From: Rhopalosiphum padi
Lineage: Eukaryota; Arthropoda; Insecta; Hemiptera; Aphididae
Direction: 5' to 3'
Assembly (NCBI RefSeq): GCF_020882245.1
Contig: NC_083597.1
Span: 58,444,152 to 58,508,151 of the forward strand
Length of the DNA: 64,000 nt
A program made the translations under genes and the position numbers. The notes under the pieces are model-generated. The model did not search any database. It had not been told where the DNA came from and saw only the letters and a list, made by a program, of their open reading frames with translations. Within the stretch, counting starts at the first letter, position 1. Each line of letters opens with the position of its first letter. This document shows positions 1-13,800 of this stretch, piece by piece.

Positions 1-1185
1 TACACTTAATGCACTTTTAATATTTATTGATATTTTAAATATAATATAGTATACTTACCACTTACCATAATATATCTATGCATTTTTAGACATTTTAAAA
101 TTATTTTTAAACCAATAAAACATTTAAAAAAAATTTAAAACCATCTAAATAAGCTATAATATATTAAATTAAATTAATTTATAATTTATTCAACTTAATT
201 ATATTTCATAGATATTGAAACTAATTATTATAGCATTTTTTATTATATTTTGAATTTATAATAATATTGTATATCTTGAACTTCATATGCCTTAATAATA
301 TTAGATATATAAAATATTGATCAATCATAAAAAATAATTTTTTAATATTTTAACATATTTTTTTGACATATTTTTCCACGCTATAAATTATTATGTATAA
401 AATAAAAAACTATATCTTGTAAAGTTGTAAAATTTCAAACCTATAATGTTTGAAATCTATCATAATCAAAAAATTATAAATGACAAAATAACGTGTATAA
501 AATAAATAGGCTATTATATTTGTATAGCTCCCTGTAGTATAATTACTACATAAAGGTATCGAACACCCTTACTGTACAAACAAACATGTTACTCACTCAC
601 CCTATATAGGGTATAATCTAAAAAATAAACAGAATAAGTCATCGGTTTAAGTTTAATACATTATCAATTTTATATACCCTTTATAAATTATCACTTGATT
701 GAGTATAAACGCACTTATATTACTTGGTAGAACGCTGCACAATATAATTATACATTCTAATTTATGTATGTATACTTAATCATTATATTATATACATTTC
801 ACGGACGATGAAATAAAATTAAAATAATGCATTTTATGCGTGTAATAAGTAAGTTTCAGAAAACTGTGCTTTCAGTTAATTTTTCATTCTTATTCAAATT
901 GTTATAAATTTAGTCTAGAAAAATATAAATATATACAGTAAATAAAAAAAAACTTTGCCTATTCTGTCCATAAACGTAATAATAATATATTCAGAACTTA
1001 AACTCATCATCCCCTTTACAAACTTTTTTGTGTGTATTAAACAATTAGAATACGAACATATTCTGTAGATAATAGTTAAGAAACTTTCTACAAAAAAAGT
1101 TGGAATTAAATTAAGTATAATATTAAAATATTAATTAATCTCGAACAAAAAATACTATAATTTTAGTGTTTTCCAATAATTTTAG

Positions 1186-1245
1186 ATTCTGAGTGGAGCG
1201 ATGAAGATATTAATTTTATAATATATATTTTTTCTGACTATAAAA
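1186..1245 (+). repeat. Dispersed repeat copy containing ATTCTGAGTG, first of two
   Basis: The stretch beginning TTAGATTCTGAGTGGAGCGATGAA, followed by a T/A-rich tail and TTTTCTGACTA, resembles 33496-33560 (GGATTCTGAGTGAATTAATGAATG, then a TTTTATCAGTCTG tail). Two diverged copies 32 kb apart suggest a dispersed non-coding repeat family. The boundaries are not defined. Confidence 0.4.
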
Positions 1246-1777
1246 ATAAAAAAAAATGTCTGTTGATACTTAAGATTTAAAAATTGAATACAAGGTTATT
1301 TTTATGTTTTTCAACCTATATAAAAGAAATTTTACACAGCAAAGCCAAATTAATTTTTTATGAGTATTTGAAATTTTTATTACAATTATTTCATATAATA
1401 ACTGTTTCTTTTCAAACGATTTATTTTTAAATTGTAAAAATTTAAAAAAAAACTAATAGTGTATATTTAAAATTTTCAATATGTTAAGTGTTTTTTCAAC
1501 TCATTTTGATCTATTAATATACATATATATATATATAATATAATCTTTTAATATATAAAATATTAAAAATATATAAGCACGATATTTTTATATAAAATTT
1601 AAGGTAGAATTTTAACAAAATTCTCCGCTCTAAATAATTTTTTGTATATAATAATAATATCATTGAATTCAAATTTAACACATCCATAATAGTGACCTAT
1701 TCGACACCTAATGTACAGCCGATTTTCATGAATGAGTGATTTTCTACCTTTTTATCTTTTTAGTTTGTATGTAAAGG

Positions 1778-2252
1778 AAAACGCACAATATTCTTTAATT
1801 ATTTTAAAAGAAACAATGCAAATTGCTATAATTATCACTTTAGTATAAAGTTTTGGAACAATATTTTTACTACCTAAAAACAGTTAATGAGAGATATTAA
1901 CCTATTTATAATTAACAAGGTAAACAATTAGGGCTGAGATTTCAATAAACTATATTTACTTTTTTCGAGTGATAGCTATATATGTAATATTATTTTTAGT
2001 ACCAATCTAATGTAAAACGCACAATATTTTTTAATTATTTTAAAAGAAACAATGCAAATTGCTATAATTATCACTTTAGTATAAAGTTTCGGAACAATAT
2101 TTTTACTACCTAAAAACAGTTAATGAGAAATATTAACCTATTTATAATTAACAAGGTAAACAATTAGGGCTGAGATTTCAATAAACTTTATATTTATTTT
2201 TTTCGAGTAATAGCTATATATGTAATATTAATTTTAGTACCAATCTAATGTA
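1778..2252. repeat. Direct tandem duplication of a 236-bp unit
   Basis: Copy 1 is 1778-2013 and copy 2 is 2014-2252. Both begin AAAACGCACAATATT and end ACCAATCTAATG, and they differ by only a handful of substitutions and small indels (for example TTTTGG versus TTTCGG, GAGAGAT versus GAGAAAT). The high identity suggests a recent local duplication. No coding potential was seen in the unit. Confidence 0.95.
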
Positions 2253-5200
2253 TGTGTTGAATGAATGTTACCTTATCTAGTTGTATTTTGTAATTGTTTG
2301 TATTATATAGAATTTCTAGTTTAAATAGTTATTTTTTCATGTTACCAGCTTTCTTTTATGACTGTTGATTATCATAGTTTTCTATTCGTAAATTAAAATG
2401 TATAAAATTGTATTTTCATATAATAATGGAATTTATATATATTCTACTATCAATTTAAATACTAACACTTATCTAACTTTATATTTAAAATTCTATACAA
2501 CTGATAAAATCAATAAGGACAAAAAAAATGTTCGGATACCTATTTTTTATGATCACTGATGACAAATAAATCAAATTAGTCATCATTAAACTAAATAAAA
2601 TAAAATTATCATGATAAGCAATTAGAATAAAATATTTCTATGTAAAATGCAAATTAAGTTTTAAAAATTTAAGATAGGTTTTTAGTGCATTTCTTAAGTA
2701 AATTATTTTACATTTTCAAAGCATTAATGAATTTTTTATGGGGAATTCTTTAATTTCTTTAGTGTATCAAAGTCACAGCCCTAATAATATGAAATCTAGT
2801 AAGACGTTAAAAATTTTATTATTTCATCATATTTTTAGATAAATGTTATTACTATTGATGCTTTTTGTAGAGTAATTCAGATTTATTCGTCTACACTAGC
2901 TGTTTGTGTTTGTTATATAAAAACGATACTATAAGAGGTTTAAGCACGTTGTCTTGTTTGATGAAAATCCTTTCGGTTTTCGATAAGACTGTCTCACATA
3001 CTTCTAGACACGTACACACTACACATATTATACGTATGACTGATTTTAAGATAGTTATTCAAAGGGAGATTTTAATCGAAAAACGCTTTTGTCAAATGCA
3101 CAAATCCAATGGATTTATTTTCGTTATTAAGTGCAAAAGTAAAGGTATCAATTCAATACGTTAAAATGAAATAACTTATCAAACTAATTAATATAATATA
3201 ATGTTTAACCTTCTTAAACCAATATTATAAGTTTATATTCCCACAATTTACTAATTTATACTGATGTCTGATAATGTATATGATTTATATTTAATGAATC
3301 ACATTGTCCATGGTTCAACTGTAACAATAATCATCTTAATACCACAGAGCGAATGATTATCTTAGTTGCGTTAACTTTTTTAGTATTAAAACGATTTTTA
3401 GTATTATAGCTAAATTCACAGTCGAAGATATAAGCGAATTATTAAAATTATTCATATGTGCATAACAATACATTTTTAAATCAAAATTAATTATTTATTT
3501 AACAAAACTAAATGAAAATATTTTACTGTAAATATAACATGTAAATAATTGTAATTTACGTCGAAATGTTGAAAAAATATAAATATAAAAACATGCAATA
3601 TACAGTATTAATATATGACTTGCTTATATTAAAACAACTTAAATAAAATCATTTTTTTAATAAATGCATATAGTTTACATAATAATAATAGTATAAAACC
3701 TACCTACACTTTTAAATCTTATAATATAGATTGTACAAATAAATAAATACTAAAATCCATCACTTGTTATTTATTTTATACATAAATTTTAAAAATTTTT
3801 AGTTATTCAAAAAACATAAAAATTTACGCTTATATATACGCTTTATACTTATCGCTTAGTTAGTCAGTTCTGTATAGATTGTGCATATAAACAATACTGT
3901 ATATTATAACTTGTTATTATATTATGCAATATATACGTTTTAGTTTTTTTAATCAAAACCAAACACACTTCTATTGTATTTGTTCAAAACTTAACACTTA
4001 ACCCCAGGATTCTGTGTAATCGAAAACAGCTAGGGGTTAGAAAACCATTACTAGCAAGAACGTCGGTTATTTTTGGTTACTTACAAGTAAACCCCAATAT
4101 TATTATCATGCACATTTCCACCCTCACGTGAATCGTAAAAGGGGTTTTTATCGCAGATGAAATCAAGACAGATGTATTCGTTGCTCGTTACACTGTAGGG
4201 CGCGTCATATAGTTATGTCAAACGGACGTGTAGACAAATTATCTTTGATTTGGTGGTTTGATAAACAAACGTATGAAATTTCAAACGTATTACACACACT
4301 TTGAGTAAATAGAACTTGATACCTTACACGTTTTTCTGATTTTGAATATTAAATTTTTTTTTTTTTAGGATAGCTTGTAATCCAATAACTAGATACAAAT
4401 GTAAGTTATTAATTATTGTTTTGACGTTATGAAATTGTATAATTTGATTATTATTATTATTATTAATATTCTACAATATTTAGTTTTTTCAGAAAACGTT
4501 TTTTGAAACTGTTTTACTATCCCGTTATTACCTTTTGAGACTAAAAATGCCACGATTTTATTATTTGGGGGGGGGGGGTGGTTTTTGTTAGCAAATTGAA
4601 TCTAATTGGTACTTCAGTAATTTGGTGGGTTATAAAAAACACTATTATGTATAGGTATCATGAATTTATTTTACTATACGCAAATTAAATTTTCGAAATA
4701 TGTAGATTAAATATAATATAATCTATCAAATGAACCTAGATATTCACACTATTTTACGGTATTTTCAATAAGGTATTATTAACTAAACAGTGAAAAACAA
4801 TAATATAATATGGTACCTATAAATATATATTATTATAATAATTAAATACTAATAATATGATTATAATGATTACGTTTTCGGAAAAATTTAAATCAACCTA
4901 AATATTAAAAATAAAATAAATTACTTTAATACATATATTATATTCAAAACATATCGTGAAATATATTTAGTAATATAGACTGATAGACCGTCTCTACTCA
5001 AAATCATTTTTTGTACACAATTGTGTATCATTAAATTCCACATCCTTTACAGTTATCACTTAGTAGAGTTGAACTCACTTGCCTACCTTTTTCATAACTA
5101 ATTTGTGAATTTATTATTATATAATATACATAATTAGTAAATTCGTTTGATTAATTTTAATTACTATTTACTTCTACCGATTAAAGGATATTTACAATTT

Positions 5201-8200
5201 AGTTTTACTATAATTCATACTCATAAGATTTCCAAGAAGGTATAAACGTATAATCAACTATTAGGTACGCCGTTTTATATAGACTGAAATTAGAAGTCAA
5301 TTAACGTCTACACTATTCAATCAATAAAGTTACAATATTTCATTGCTTTACTTCCTATTTCATTTCATTTTCAATTACATATATAATTTCATACACTTAT
5401 TCCACTTACCTTTTAATAAGTACCATTATTATAGATACATATTAATTGCCTAGGTTTTGATTAAAACGTAATTAAAATTTAGTTTTATTAGCTTATAATA
5501 AATATAAAAAATGCATTACTATTATTAGAATATATGATATATTTAATAATATTAGTTTAAAACTAAGTATGTTAAATATTCAAGTATTATCTTTATTTTA
5601 TAAGCTATTAAAAATACTGTAACATCATATTTATCAATATTATCTGTTTCGCAAAATGGGATTAAAATACGAATGTTGTTTTAATTTAATTTGCATAACA
5701 TAATATTATAATTTGGACGAATATTAAAACTTGTAGTAGAAATGATCATATTGCATATGTACTCGTATACTATGATTGTATAATATTTTACTTTAGTAAT
5801 TTTCTTTCTTCAGCTAAAAATATTATTATCCAAATTACAATTGAGTCTCTATTTTAAATAAAATATTTAAGTCATATAACTCATAAATAATAATACCTAA
5901 TAAATAATATATTTATTTTTGAATTATTACCATTTAAAGTTATTATAATGTACCCACGTCCCACATAGTATATATATATATATTATATATTACTAATATG
6001 GATGTGGTATAAATATATGATAGTAAGAATAACATATTTCCACATCAAATATAAATATAATTTAAATTTGTTTGAATGTATATTTTTTATAATAAATTCC
6101 AATTAAAAACAAAATTATAGATTGATTGAAAAAATAATGTTATTTTTAATTGAATTATAGTCTTATGCAATCTAATTTTTAAAAAAACATATGAATATAA
6201 ATGCCATATTAATAAAAAAATCACAAAATACAAAACCACGCTGAATAAATAAAGAATAGATGAGTTCAAAAATGTAATATTATAGTTGTCAATATCATAA
6301 TGTAATATCATAAGGTACGTATATGATTAAATATCAATTCAAAATTTAAAGACTAAGTTACATACTCATAAATAGATATTAAATTATATATATAATTTTA
6401 TATTAAATGTACCTATGATTTGACACGAACTTTTTCAAATTATATTTTTGAAACTAAAGAGTCAAAAATTGAATTTTGTAACTATGATATACTCTTAACT
6501 AATAACAGACTAAAAAACACAACCATTTTAAATTATAATTGTTATCACTTCTTTCAAAGTAGGTAGGTATATAAACGTCAATATCGAATGAAATAAACAC
6601 ATTAATATAATATTATACATAATAATAACGTATTTAAGTATTTTGTTATAGTCTAAGTAATAAAATAGGTGATAATAAGTATCTATCTATAAGATAAGGG
6701 ACAAACTAAATTAACTATGATTTTCTCTAATTTAATTCAGTAGTCAGTAGAGCTAATTAACATTAACAAGTTTCATAAAATAGCATTTTATAATTTTTAT
6801 TATTAGAGTGAATCATATACCTATAGGCTACTTTATCCGAAATAATTAATAATCCTATAAAAATATGGACAATATAGTATAGTATGTACATACTAAATTT
6901 TACCTACTCGAACTCGATAATATTTGATTAAACTGCATTACTTCCAATAATTTTAACGATTTTCAACACAATGTTTACACATAAAATGAAACATAAAACA
7001 TAATTGAACTACATCACACTTATCGTTTGATTATTTATTTATTTATTCCCTACGGATAACGGAGAATATTTGTTGTGTGGCTTACGTATCCTATGCCTAC
7101 TAATCTACTGTATACAGTATACACCAACGGCATAGTGTTTAGAATAATAAATTATTTTTCGTTTATAGAATAATAATTGTAATACTTATTGTTTAGGAAA
7201 TCGTGGTTTGTATTTAAGTAATACTGATAGTGTTATAAATTATAATACATCCGTGGTGTTGAATATATTTAATAGTTATATATGTACAATAATATGCATT
7301 ACACAATAAAAAAATATAGGTACCTATATAAATATTATAGTAAAATAATTTAAAAGTGTAAAATGTAAAATATTTATTATAATATATAAGGACGGATGGC
7401 TGACAAAGTGACAACCACTGACAATGAAATCTATGACCTTCGCTGCTACGTTACATTGCATAAAACAAAAATAATCTTCAACCTTCAGTGTACGTCGTAC
7501 GAGCACTTTTAAACTATTCCAGTTATTTATTTATTAACAGGTGGAACTAAATATATATAACTTAATAGTAACTACAAACGTATATGTATAAGCTATACAA
7601 TTTGTCCTAAGAACATGAAATCTATGCAAATAATGTATGTAAGCCCACTATTCGTGAATTCGCCAAAGTCATTCGAAACTCAACAACAAACTTAAAGGTT
7701 TGATGTTAGCCCTTTCAGTTAACTCGATAAAGAAGGTATGAGACGATGAACTGCTCTTTAAGTTCAATTAAATGGGTAGTTACTAGTTGGTTAACTTTGT
7801 GCACATCCTACGCATAACACATATGTATATAAATGTATATTATATATGTATACGTATTTATACTTTATACTTTATATACTTCTCATCAGAATAATAAGTT
7901 GGATATTCTCACAAAACAAAAAGTTAATCAATAACATTATAGTGGGATACAAAGTGATAATATCAACTATCAGACAGCCTACCTTTGTTCATCAAATATT
8001 ATTTTGTTTCAAATTTCAATAATCATAACGTTATAAGTGGAGCGTTCGTATAATATATCAAACACGTATGCTTTCGATCAGTAAGCACCACTCAGCACCA
8101 GTGTACAATTGAACGGTCCTTTTTAACTTTCGACTTTCCACATGTGACAAGTTGCCCGCATCGACTCACATACAATCAATTTTGAAAATTATATAGAAGA

Positions 8201-10294
8201 TTTTACATCACATAACATAATCTATGACAGTGGTCACTGGTCATCCAAACATCCTCATATTGTTTTCATTTGCCTGGTAAATGCATTTTTTAGAAATAAA
8301 ATATTACCATATCAAAAGTAATCATATTATCGATATTGTTATATTATTTAAATTACTTATGTTTATAATCGTAGTACCCATATAGTTAAAATAAATGTAA
8401 TGTTATCTGAACAAAAACTAAAAAATATTATCCAAATGTATTAATTGTACATTATTATATTTTAAGGTGGACCACTCGATCAACATCGCAATACTGAGAT
8501 CAAAATGTTTTTGGATTATGTATTATTAATATACAAGTAAGTCGTATCATAGAATAAACCTAACAATTTTTAAATAATATGGTTGTGAGGTGATTCAGTG
8601 ATTAGGAAGAAGATTCAGGGGTATACCTAGTAACCATAAAACATAAGGTGGGGATCTATTGTCAATTAGATTATTCATATAAATTAAATATTCATAGTTA
8701 TATTAATAAGTGATTTTAGTGATTAACTATAGAAACATTTAGATAAGTACAAAGTACAACCTATATTAGAACACCGTCGTGTAGATGCATCCGAGTCCGC
8801 TCAATTAAATCATTCAAATCCACCAAACGTGCTACATTGCCACGATTGTTTGAAATCGCACGTCGTCTGGAGGGTGCAGATATAATATTGTATTATGTGT
8901 ATAATATTATGATGCGCATTATCATAACATTAGCATTAAAATATTCTGTTGCTGCACCGATCTGCCGCGCCGCCGGCTCGTTATCGTCGTCAATGTCTCG
9001 ATTGTGCAGGCTCCGCGATGCAGTGGTGCGGGCTGAAGGGATGAGGTCGTACATCACGCACCGCCGCAGGCAACCGTCCCGTTTTCAATTAATTAAACTC
9101 GGGGGAGCCAATTGTCGGCTTCCCGTGCACCTGTATACGTATATAATATCTGTATTACGTATACCTACCCTGTTGCAATGGAATTTCGTTTCCGGTTGGC
9201 CGAATCTGTCAAACGGCGACGTTCAAACGGACCGCGTGCACAATATGCGACATAACATACAGCTATCCGAGCTATCGTAAAATAATTAATCGAATAAAAA
9301 CGTTTGTTGACAAAACGAAACGTAAATAAAATGAGGACGTGACTTTTTAAGAAGCTTTTTCTTATGAAAAAAATTACAATTTAATTTACAAGCGAGTAGA
9401 CGATTTACAAGTAGTACGGTTTAAATGTTCAGTTGTAATAAGTATTACTGCATTTTGTTCATTTTTAATGTCAAGTATGTAATAAGTCAATCAAAAATAA
9501 AAATGGTATTTCACCAATCAACCACACCTGTAATTGATAGGTACCTAATGGGATGTTCAATATTCATATTATATGTAATAGAATGATGACTATTCGATAA
9601 TTACACACGGCGTATCCGATTATACAAAGCTCTTGAGCAATGTGTTCAGACCGGGTATCCAATTTACCCGTTGTCAAAAGCGACGATACAACTAATGAAT
9701 ATATGTCTTGTGGAGATTGAAGATCTATGAAATGCGTAAACAGTTGAACAAGAATTGAACCCAAAACGTAGGTTTGACATCGTATTGACGTGTATATAGT
9801 ACCTATACAACCACCGAGAGTCCCGGATCTTTCGTGGATACCTGATGGACGAAATAATTGGATCGTCGATGATAAATTATTTGACTTCGATGCACTATTC
9901 CACAATGCACGCGTTGTACCTGCGGTTTAAGCGAAAATGCGATTGTGTCAAAATATCAACGTCAAGCTATTATATGTGCAGCGGTCCCGAAACGGCCGAA
10001 ACCATCATAATATAATATTATAATAATATCACAGCAGCTCTATACCACCAATATATGTAATACCACCTAAACCAATCATGTGTGTATTATTGCAATAAGA
10101 TATAATATGCTGTACGAGCATAGAATAATATATTTTATTGCATAACGGAGCGTCTGCGAGAGGTGACGGGCGACGAATTTAATATTATATAATTTCGACA
10201 TCGACACCAGCGCGCAGTCGCCCTCCACGCAGCCGCCGCCACCGGCGTGGGTAGCGATAGCGACAGACAGCGAGAGGGACGCGAACGTCGGTAT

Positions 10295-10320
10295 ATTATT
10301 ATTATTATTATTATTATTAT
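10295..10320. repeat. (ATT)n trinucleotide microsatellite
   Basis: About nine uninterrupted ATT units lie inside the CpG-rich block. They would encode poly-Asn or poly-Ile in frames on the minus strand, which is why some spurious open frames there contain N or I runs. Confidence 0.95.
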
Positions 10321-10688
10321 GTATAGCGTGCCGGCGCACCCGCCCGCCGGTGACGTTACAAGCGTGCAGGTCGCGGGCGAATAATAAACAACGTTGCGCC
10401 GCGCGCGTATACGTAACGTTCCGGTCGAAAACACACGAAAAGCGCGAACGGCGTCCCGGCAAAGTCCCCATGGCAACCGGCCGCCGTCGCGTGCACATTA
10501 TACACACGTTATTCGTATACAGGCGACGCGTTTACGTTCGCTCCGAAAGATTCGAGTCGGCGGCAACGGTGTCTCCCAATTATAACGGATCGGTGGACCC
10601 GCCGCCAAACTGTTATTATTTTTTCCTACTCCTTTAAAGACTTTATATTATATATTTTTCACCTTACTCGTAAAAGACGTTATTAGTA

Positions 10689-10712
10689 TTTTTTTTTTTT
10701 TTTTTTTTTTTT
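10689..10712. repeat. Poly(T) run of 24
   Basis: Twenty-four consecutive T lie just beyond the CpG-rich frames. It could be a poly(A) tail of a minus-strand retro-insertion, but no recognisable insert or target duplication was seen. Confidence 0.9.
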
Positions 10713-10806
10713 ATTCAATCCCTTTGCCTTTTTTTTTTTACCATTTTTATTTTTACCTCCGCGCAGTTATAATAATGTCACTCCTCGTTTGCATTCCGTC
10801 GTGGCG

Positions 10807-10835
10807 AGTGTGTGCGCGTGTGTGTGTGCGCGTGT
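10807..10835. repeat. GT/CG alternating purine-pyrimidine tract
   Basis: Alternating GTGTGTGCGCGTGTGTGTGTGCGCGTGT-type sequence, a composition that can adopt Z-DNA, at the edge of the CpG-rich block. Confidence 0.8.
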
Positions 10836-10869
10836 ATACGGTAAATATAATAATATTATAAACGTATAA

Positions 10870-13800
10870 TATATGCAAGCCCGTTTCGTCTGTTATTACT
10901 ATATTATATTGTATTATTTCAACAGAATATTATATTATAATATAACAAAATATATAAAATGATAATAAAATCGTCGTCTTCGTCTTCGATGTCGCCGCGG
11001 AATGGCAATTCCTATATAATAATAATAATATATTCGCAATCTCGGAACTACACGCACCGCGTATAAGTATACTTGGCGGAATAACTGCACATCACGCAGC
11101 ACTTACCGGCCAATTATCCGATTTTTCTGTCAGAGACAATAATATCTGTGTGCGCATCACTATAAGTAATAACATAATATGAAATTCTCGTTTATTGAGA
11201 TTTATTATACGTATAATATCACTGTATCAGTGGCACTTTTTTTATTTTATCTTACGTATATACTTGCATACCGAGCATATGTGTTTGTGCGCCTTCAAAG
11301 AAACACGTGTTCGCTATTGAATATACAGCAACAAAATACAATCAATCTCGTATTATACCCTTTTGGCTTGTACAGAAAAGACAAGAGAGTAGACATACAA
11401 CGCACTACTGTTCATAAATCGTATTTATGATATTTACGTAGACAGATATTTTATTAACCAATAAACGTATACAATTGATTTTTAACGAATACAATATAAT
11501 ATAATATGTGATAGTATGTATATTATAGTGCTTTATCTATTAAAACTAAGTATGATATACGTCAACATCATATTTACAGGGACGTAAATTAAAGCTTATC
11601 CGTGTATTAAGAAAAATAATATTTGTAAATCATTATTAGTCAGATTCCACGTTTTGAATTTATTAAAAATATATTATATACCTGTGCAATATTGTGAGAC
11701 AATTAAAACGTTTATCGGTATTATAAGAAAATTAATTGCCTACAAAAATAGCATTATGAGTTTGATAAAAATTGTTTAACAATATTAATCGAACTATTAA
11801 TTATGTAGAAACTGTTTAACTTCCTCGTATCGGACATGATGATGAGTATATCAAAATATATGTATTTACAAAACCTTAACGTCATATACACACAATTTCT
11901 AAATGTTCCAAACACATCGTCAAATATTCACTTACTCGAAACTCATTTCCGGCTATGCCCCGGAAGTTTGTCTCTACCTACCACACTATAAGCATCTACG
12001 GGATATTGGGAAGGAAAATTGGATAAAATCCAGACCGTTGTTGGCCGTAGGTTGCAATGTTGAGACTTTCAAGATGCTATACAAAATACAATAAATTAAA
12101 CGTGAAAAAGTTTTGTTATGCTCCTCCTTTAACAGTCCGGAACAAAAACGAAAAAGGTCTGATTTATTAACAACGGTATATAACAAACAAACAATAGGGT
12201 ACCTACCGTACTTCATTTGTATTTAATTAATAATTTAACTAGCGCATACGAATTTAATCAATTATGTATTTATTGTATTTACATATATACACCGATTCAT
12301 CATAATATATTTTATTTTAACAATTTTGTTTTATTTTATGCTTTAATGCACATTCATTATGCATAATATTACATTATATGTATATACATCACAACACTAC
12401 AGTCCGCAACGGATATACAGACTTTTACTTATATGTACGTACAATGTACCTACATATGTATAATGCTAAAATATTTTCAACAAAAGGAATACCTTAACAT
12501 TGTTAAATTATTTATTATTAACTCTACCCCAGCAGAATTCATCTATTATTATAAATCCATTTTTAATGCAGCCGTGCAGTTATATAGAAGTGTAAAACCC
12601 TAACAATACTTACACATGTATATGTTTAAAATATTTTTTTTAGCGTCAATACTAAATATAATCGATGGTACAATGTATCAAATTATTACTCGTACAAAAT
12701 TGCAATAAATTTAAAAAGGTAATATTTACTCCAAGTACAACATATTAACATGATGCATGCTGAGCGTATTTAAAATAGATTTTTCAACATCGAATTTAAA
12801 TTAAATTGCAATTATGTTTCACTACACTATAAATATAAAGCAAAAAAAATATATATTACATTATTTAGTTCATAATATAATGGCCTATTTTTCATATGAT
12901 ATCTAATTTTAGATTGGAATTTAAAAAAATTATGAACTATAATGTTGTTGTTAGTTTTACAACTTTAAATTGTATTATTAGTTACAAATTTACAATATAA
13001 AAAATTCAAAAATCCACTCCAAAATTATTCAATTCCATTTATTGTAAAATTGAGTACACTTTACTGGCTAAAAAAAAATTGATGCAGGTAACTTTTATAA
13101 TCTTTTTTATTATTTAAAGTAAAACAATTTATAGTCTGTACAATAATATAACAATATACTCGTAAATATATTTATTTATCTTAATGTAAATTTAATTAAT
13201 TAATAGGTATTTAATACATGAGGGTCGTTATATGAAAACATGATGAATAAAGCGGCATATTTCTAAGCTCTTATATTATAATCTAAAATGTAACCATTAT
13301 GTTATTATTAATTATGTTAACTATTAACTAACTTCAGAAGTTCCTTCAACGAAGAAACCTTTACTTGTCTTCGCACCCCTTGTAAATTAATAAATCACAT
13401 ATAGGTATACTAATTATACAGAAAATATGTTTATACATTGTAGATTTCTAACAAAAATAAAGATATATAATTATATTATTATGTACAATGTATAATAATT
13501 TAACCGTAAAATATATTATTTGAAAATCGTTTATTAATTATAATATGATATTTAGCTTTTCAACTTGCAATAGTTATCAAATATTCATATTTGAACGAAC
13601 ATTATTTTCAAGTTTGTATCATAAATATGTCCATTTATTCTTTATTTTTTTATTATTATAAAAAATTATAATATTGTACAAATAACCACAATCATATAAG
13701 ATAAATCAGTGCTACAAATTGTTTTATTATTTTAATAATGACATGTGGAAATAATGAACGTAGGATATTGTGTGAGTTTGAGAACAAAAAAAATCTACAA

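Larger units (their letters stand above)
1..8760. other. AT-rich intergenic or intronic DNA, no gene recognised
   Basis: No exon or RNA gene could be supported here. The open frames present (for example 2904-3164 plus, 6087-6311 minus) are short, low in complexity and without recognisable protein character. A 12-base G run lies at 4567-4578. The stretch also holds a 236-bp tandem duplication, listed separately, and one copy of a dispersed repeat near 1186. It may be intergenic or part of a very long intron. Confidence 0.6.
8760..10870. other. CpG-rich, GC-elevated block, possible promoter or first-exon region
   Basis: Base composition shifts sharply against the AT-rich surroundings: 8780-9260, 9600-9930 and 10135-10620 hold many CG dinucleotides (GCCGCGCCGCC near 8960; CGCAGCCGCCGCCACC near 10230; GCGCGCGTATACG near 10400). 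Several overlapping frames are open simply because the composition is GC-rich (8837-9280 plus, 9564-9905 minus, 10076-10507 minus, 10350-10637 plus); none looks like a known protein. In AT-rich insect genomes such islands often mark an active promoter and 5' UTR exon. The block ends in a 24-base T run and a GT/CG alternating tract. The transcription direction is unknown. Confidence 0.45.

Noticed and set aside
8837..9280. 147-codon plus-strand frame in the CpG-rich block
   Set aside because: GC-rich composition keeps several overlapping frames open; no signal peptide, domain or splice support.
9564..9905. 113-codon minus-strand frame
   Set aside because: Protein-like in parts but no family motif, no promoter or splice context; described only as part of the CpG-rich block.
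10076..10507. 143-codon minus-strand frame with Asn run
   Set aside because: The Asn run is the (ATT)n microsatellite read in one frame; an overlapping second minus frame is also open.
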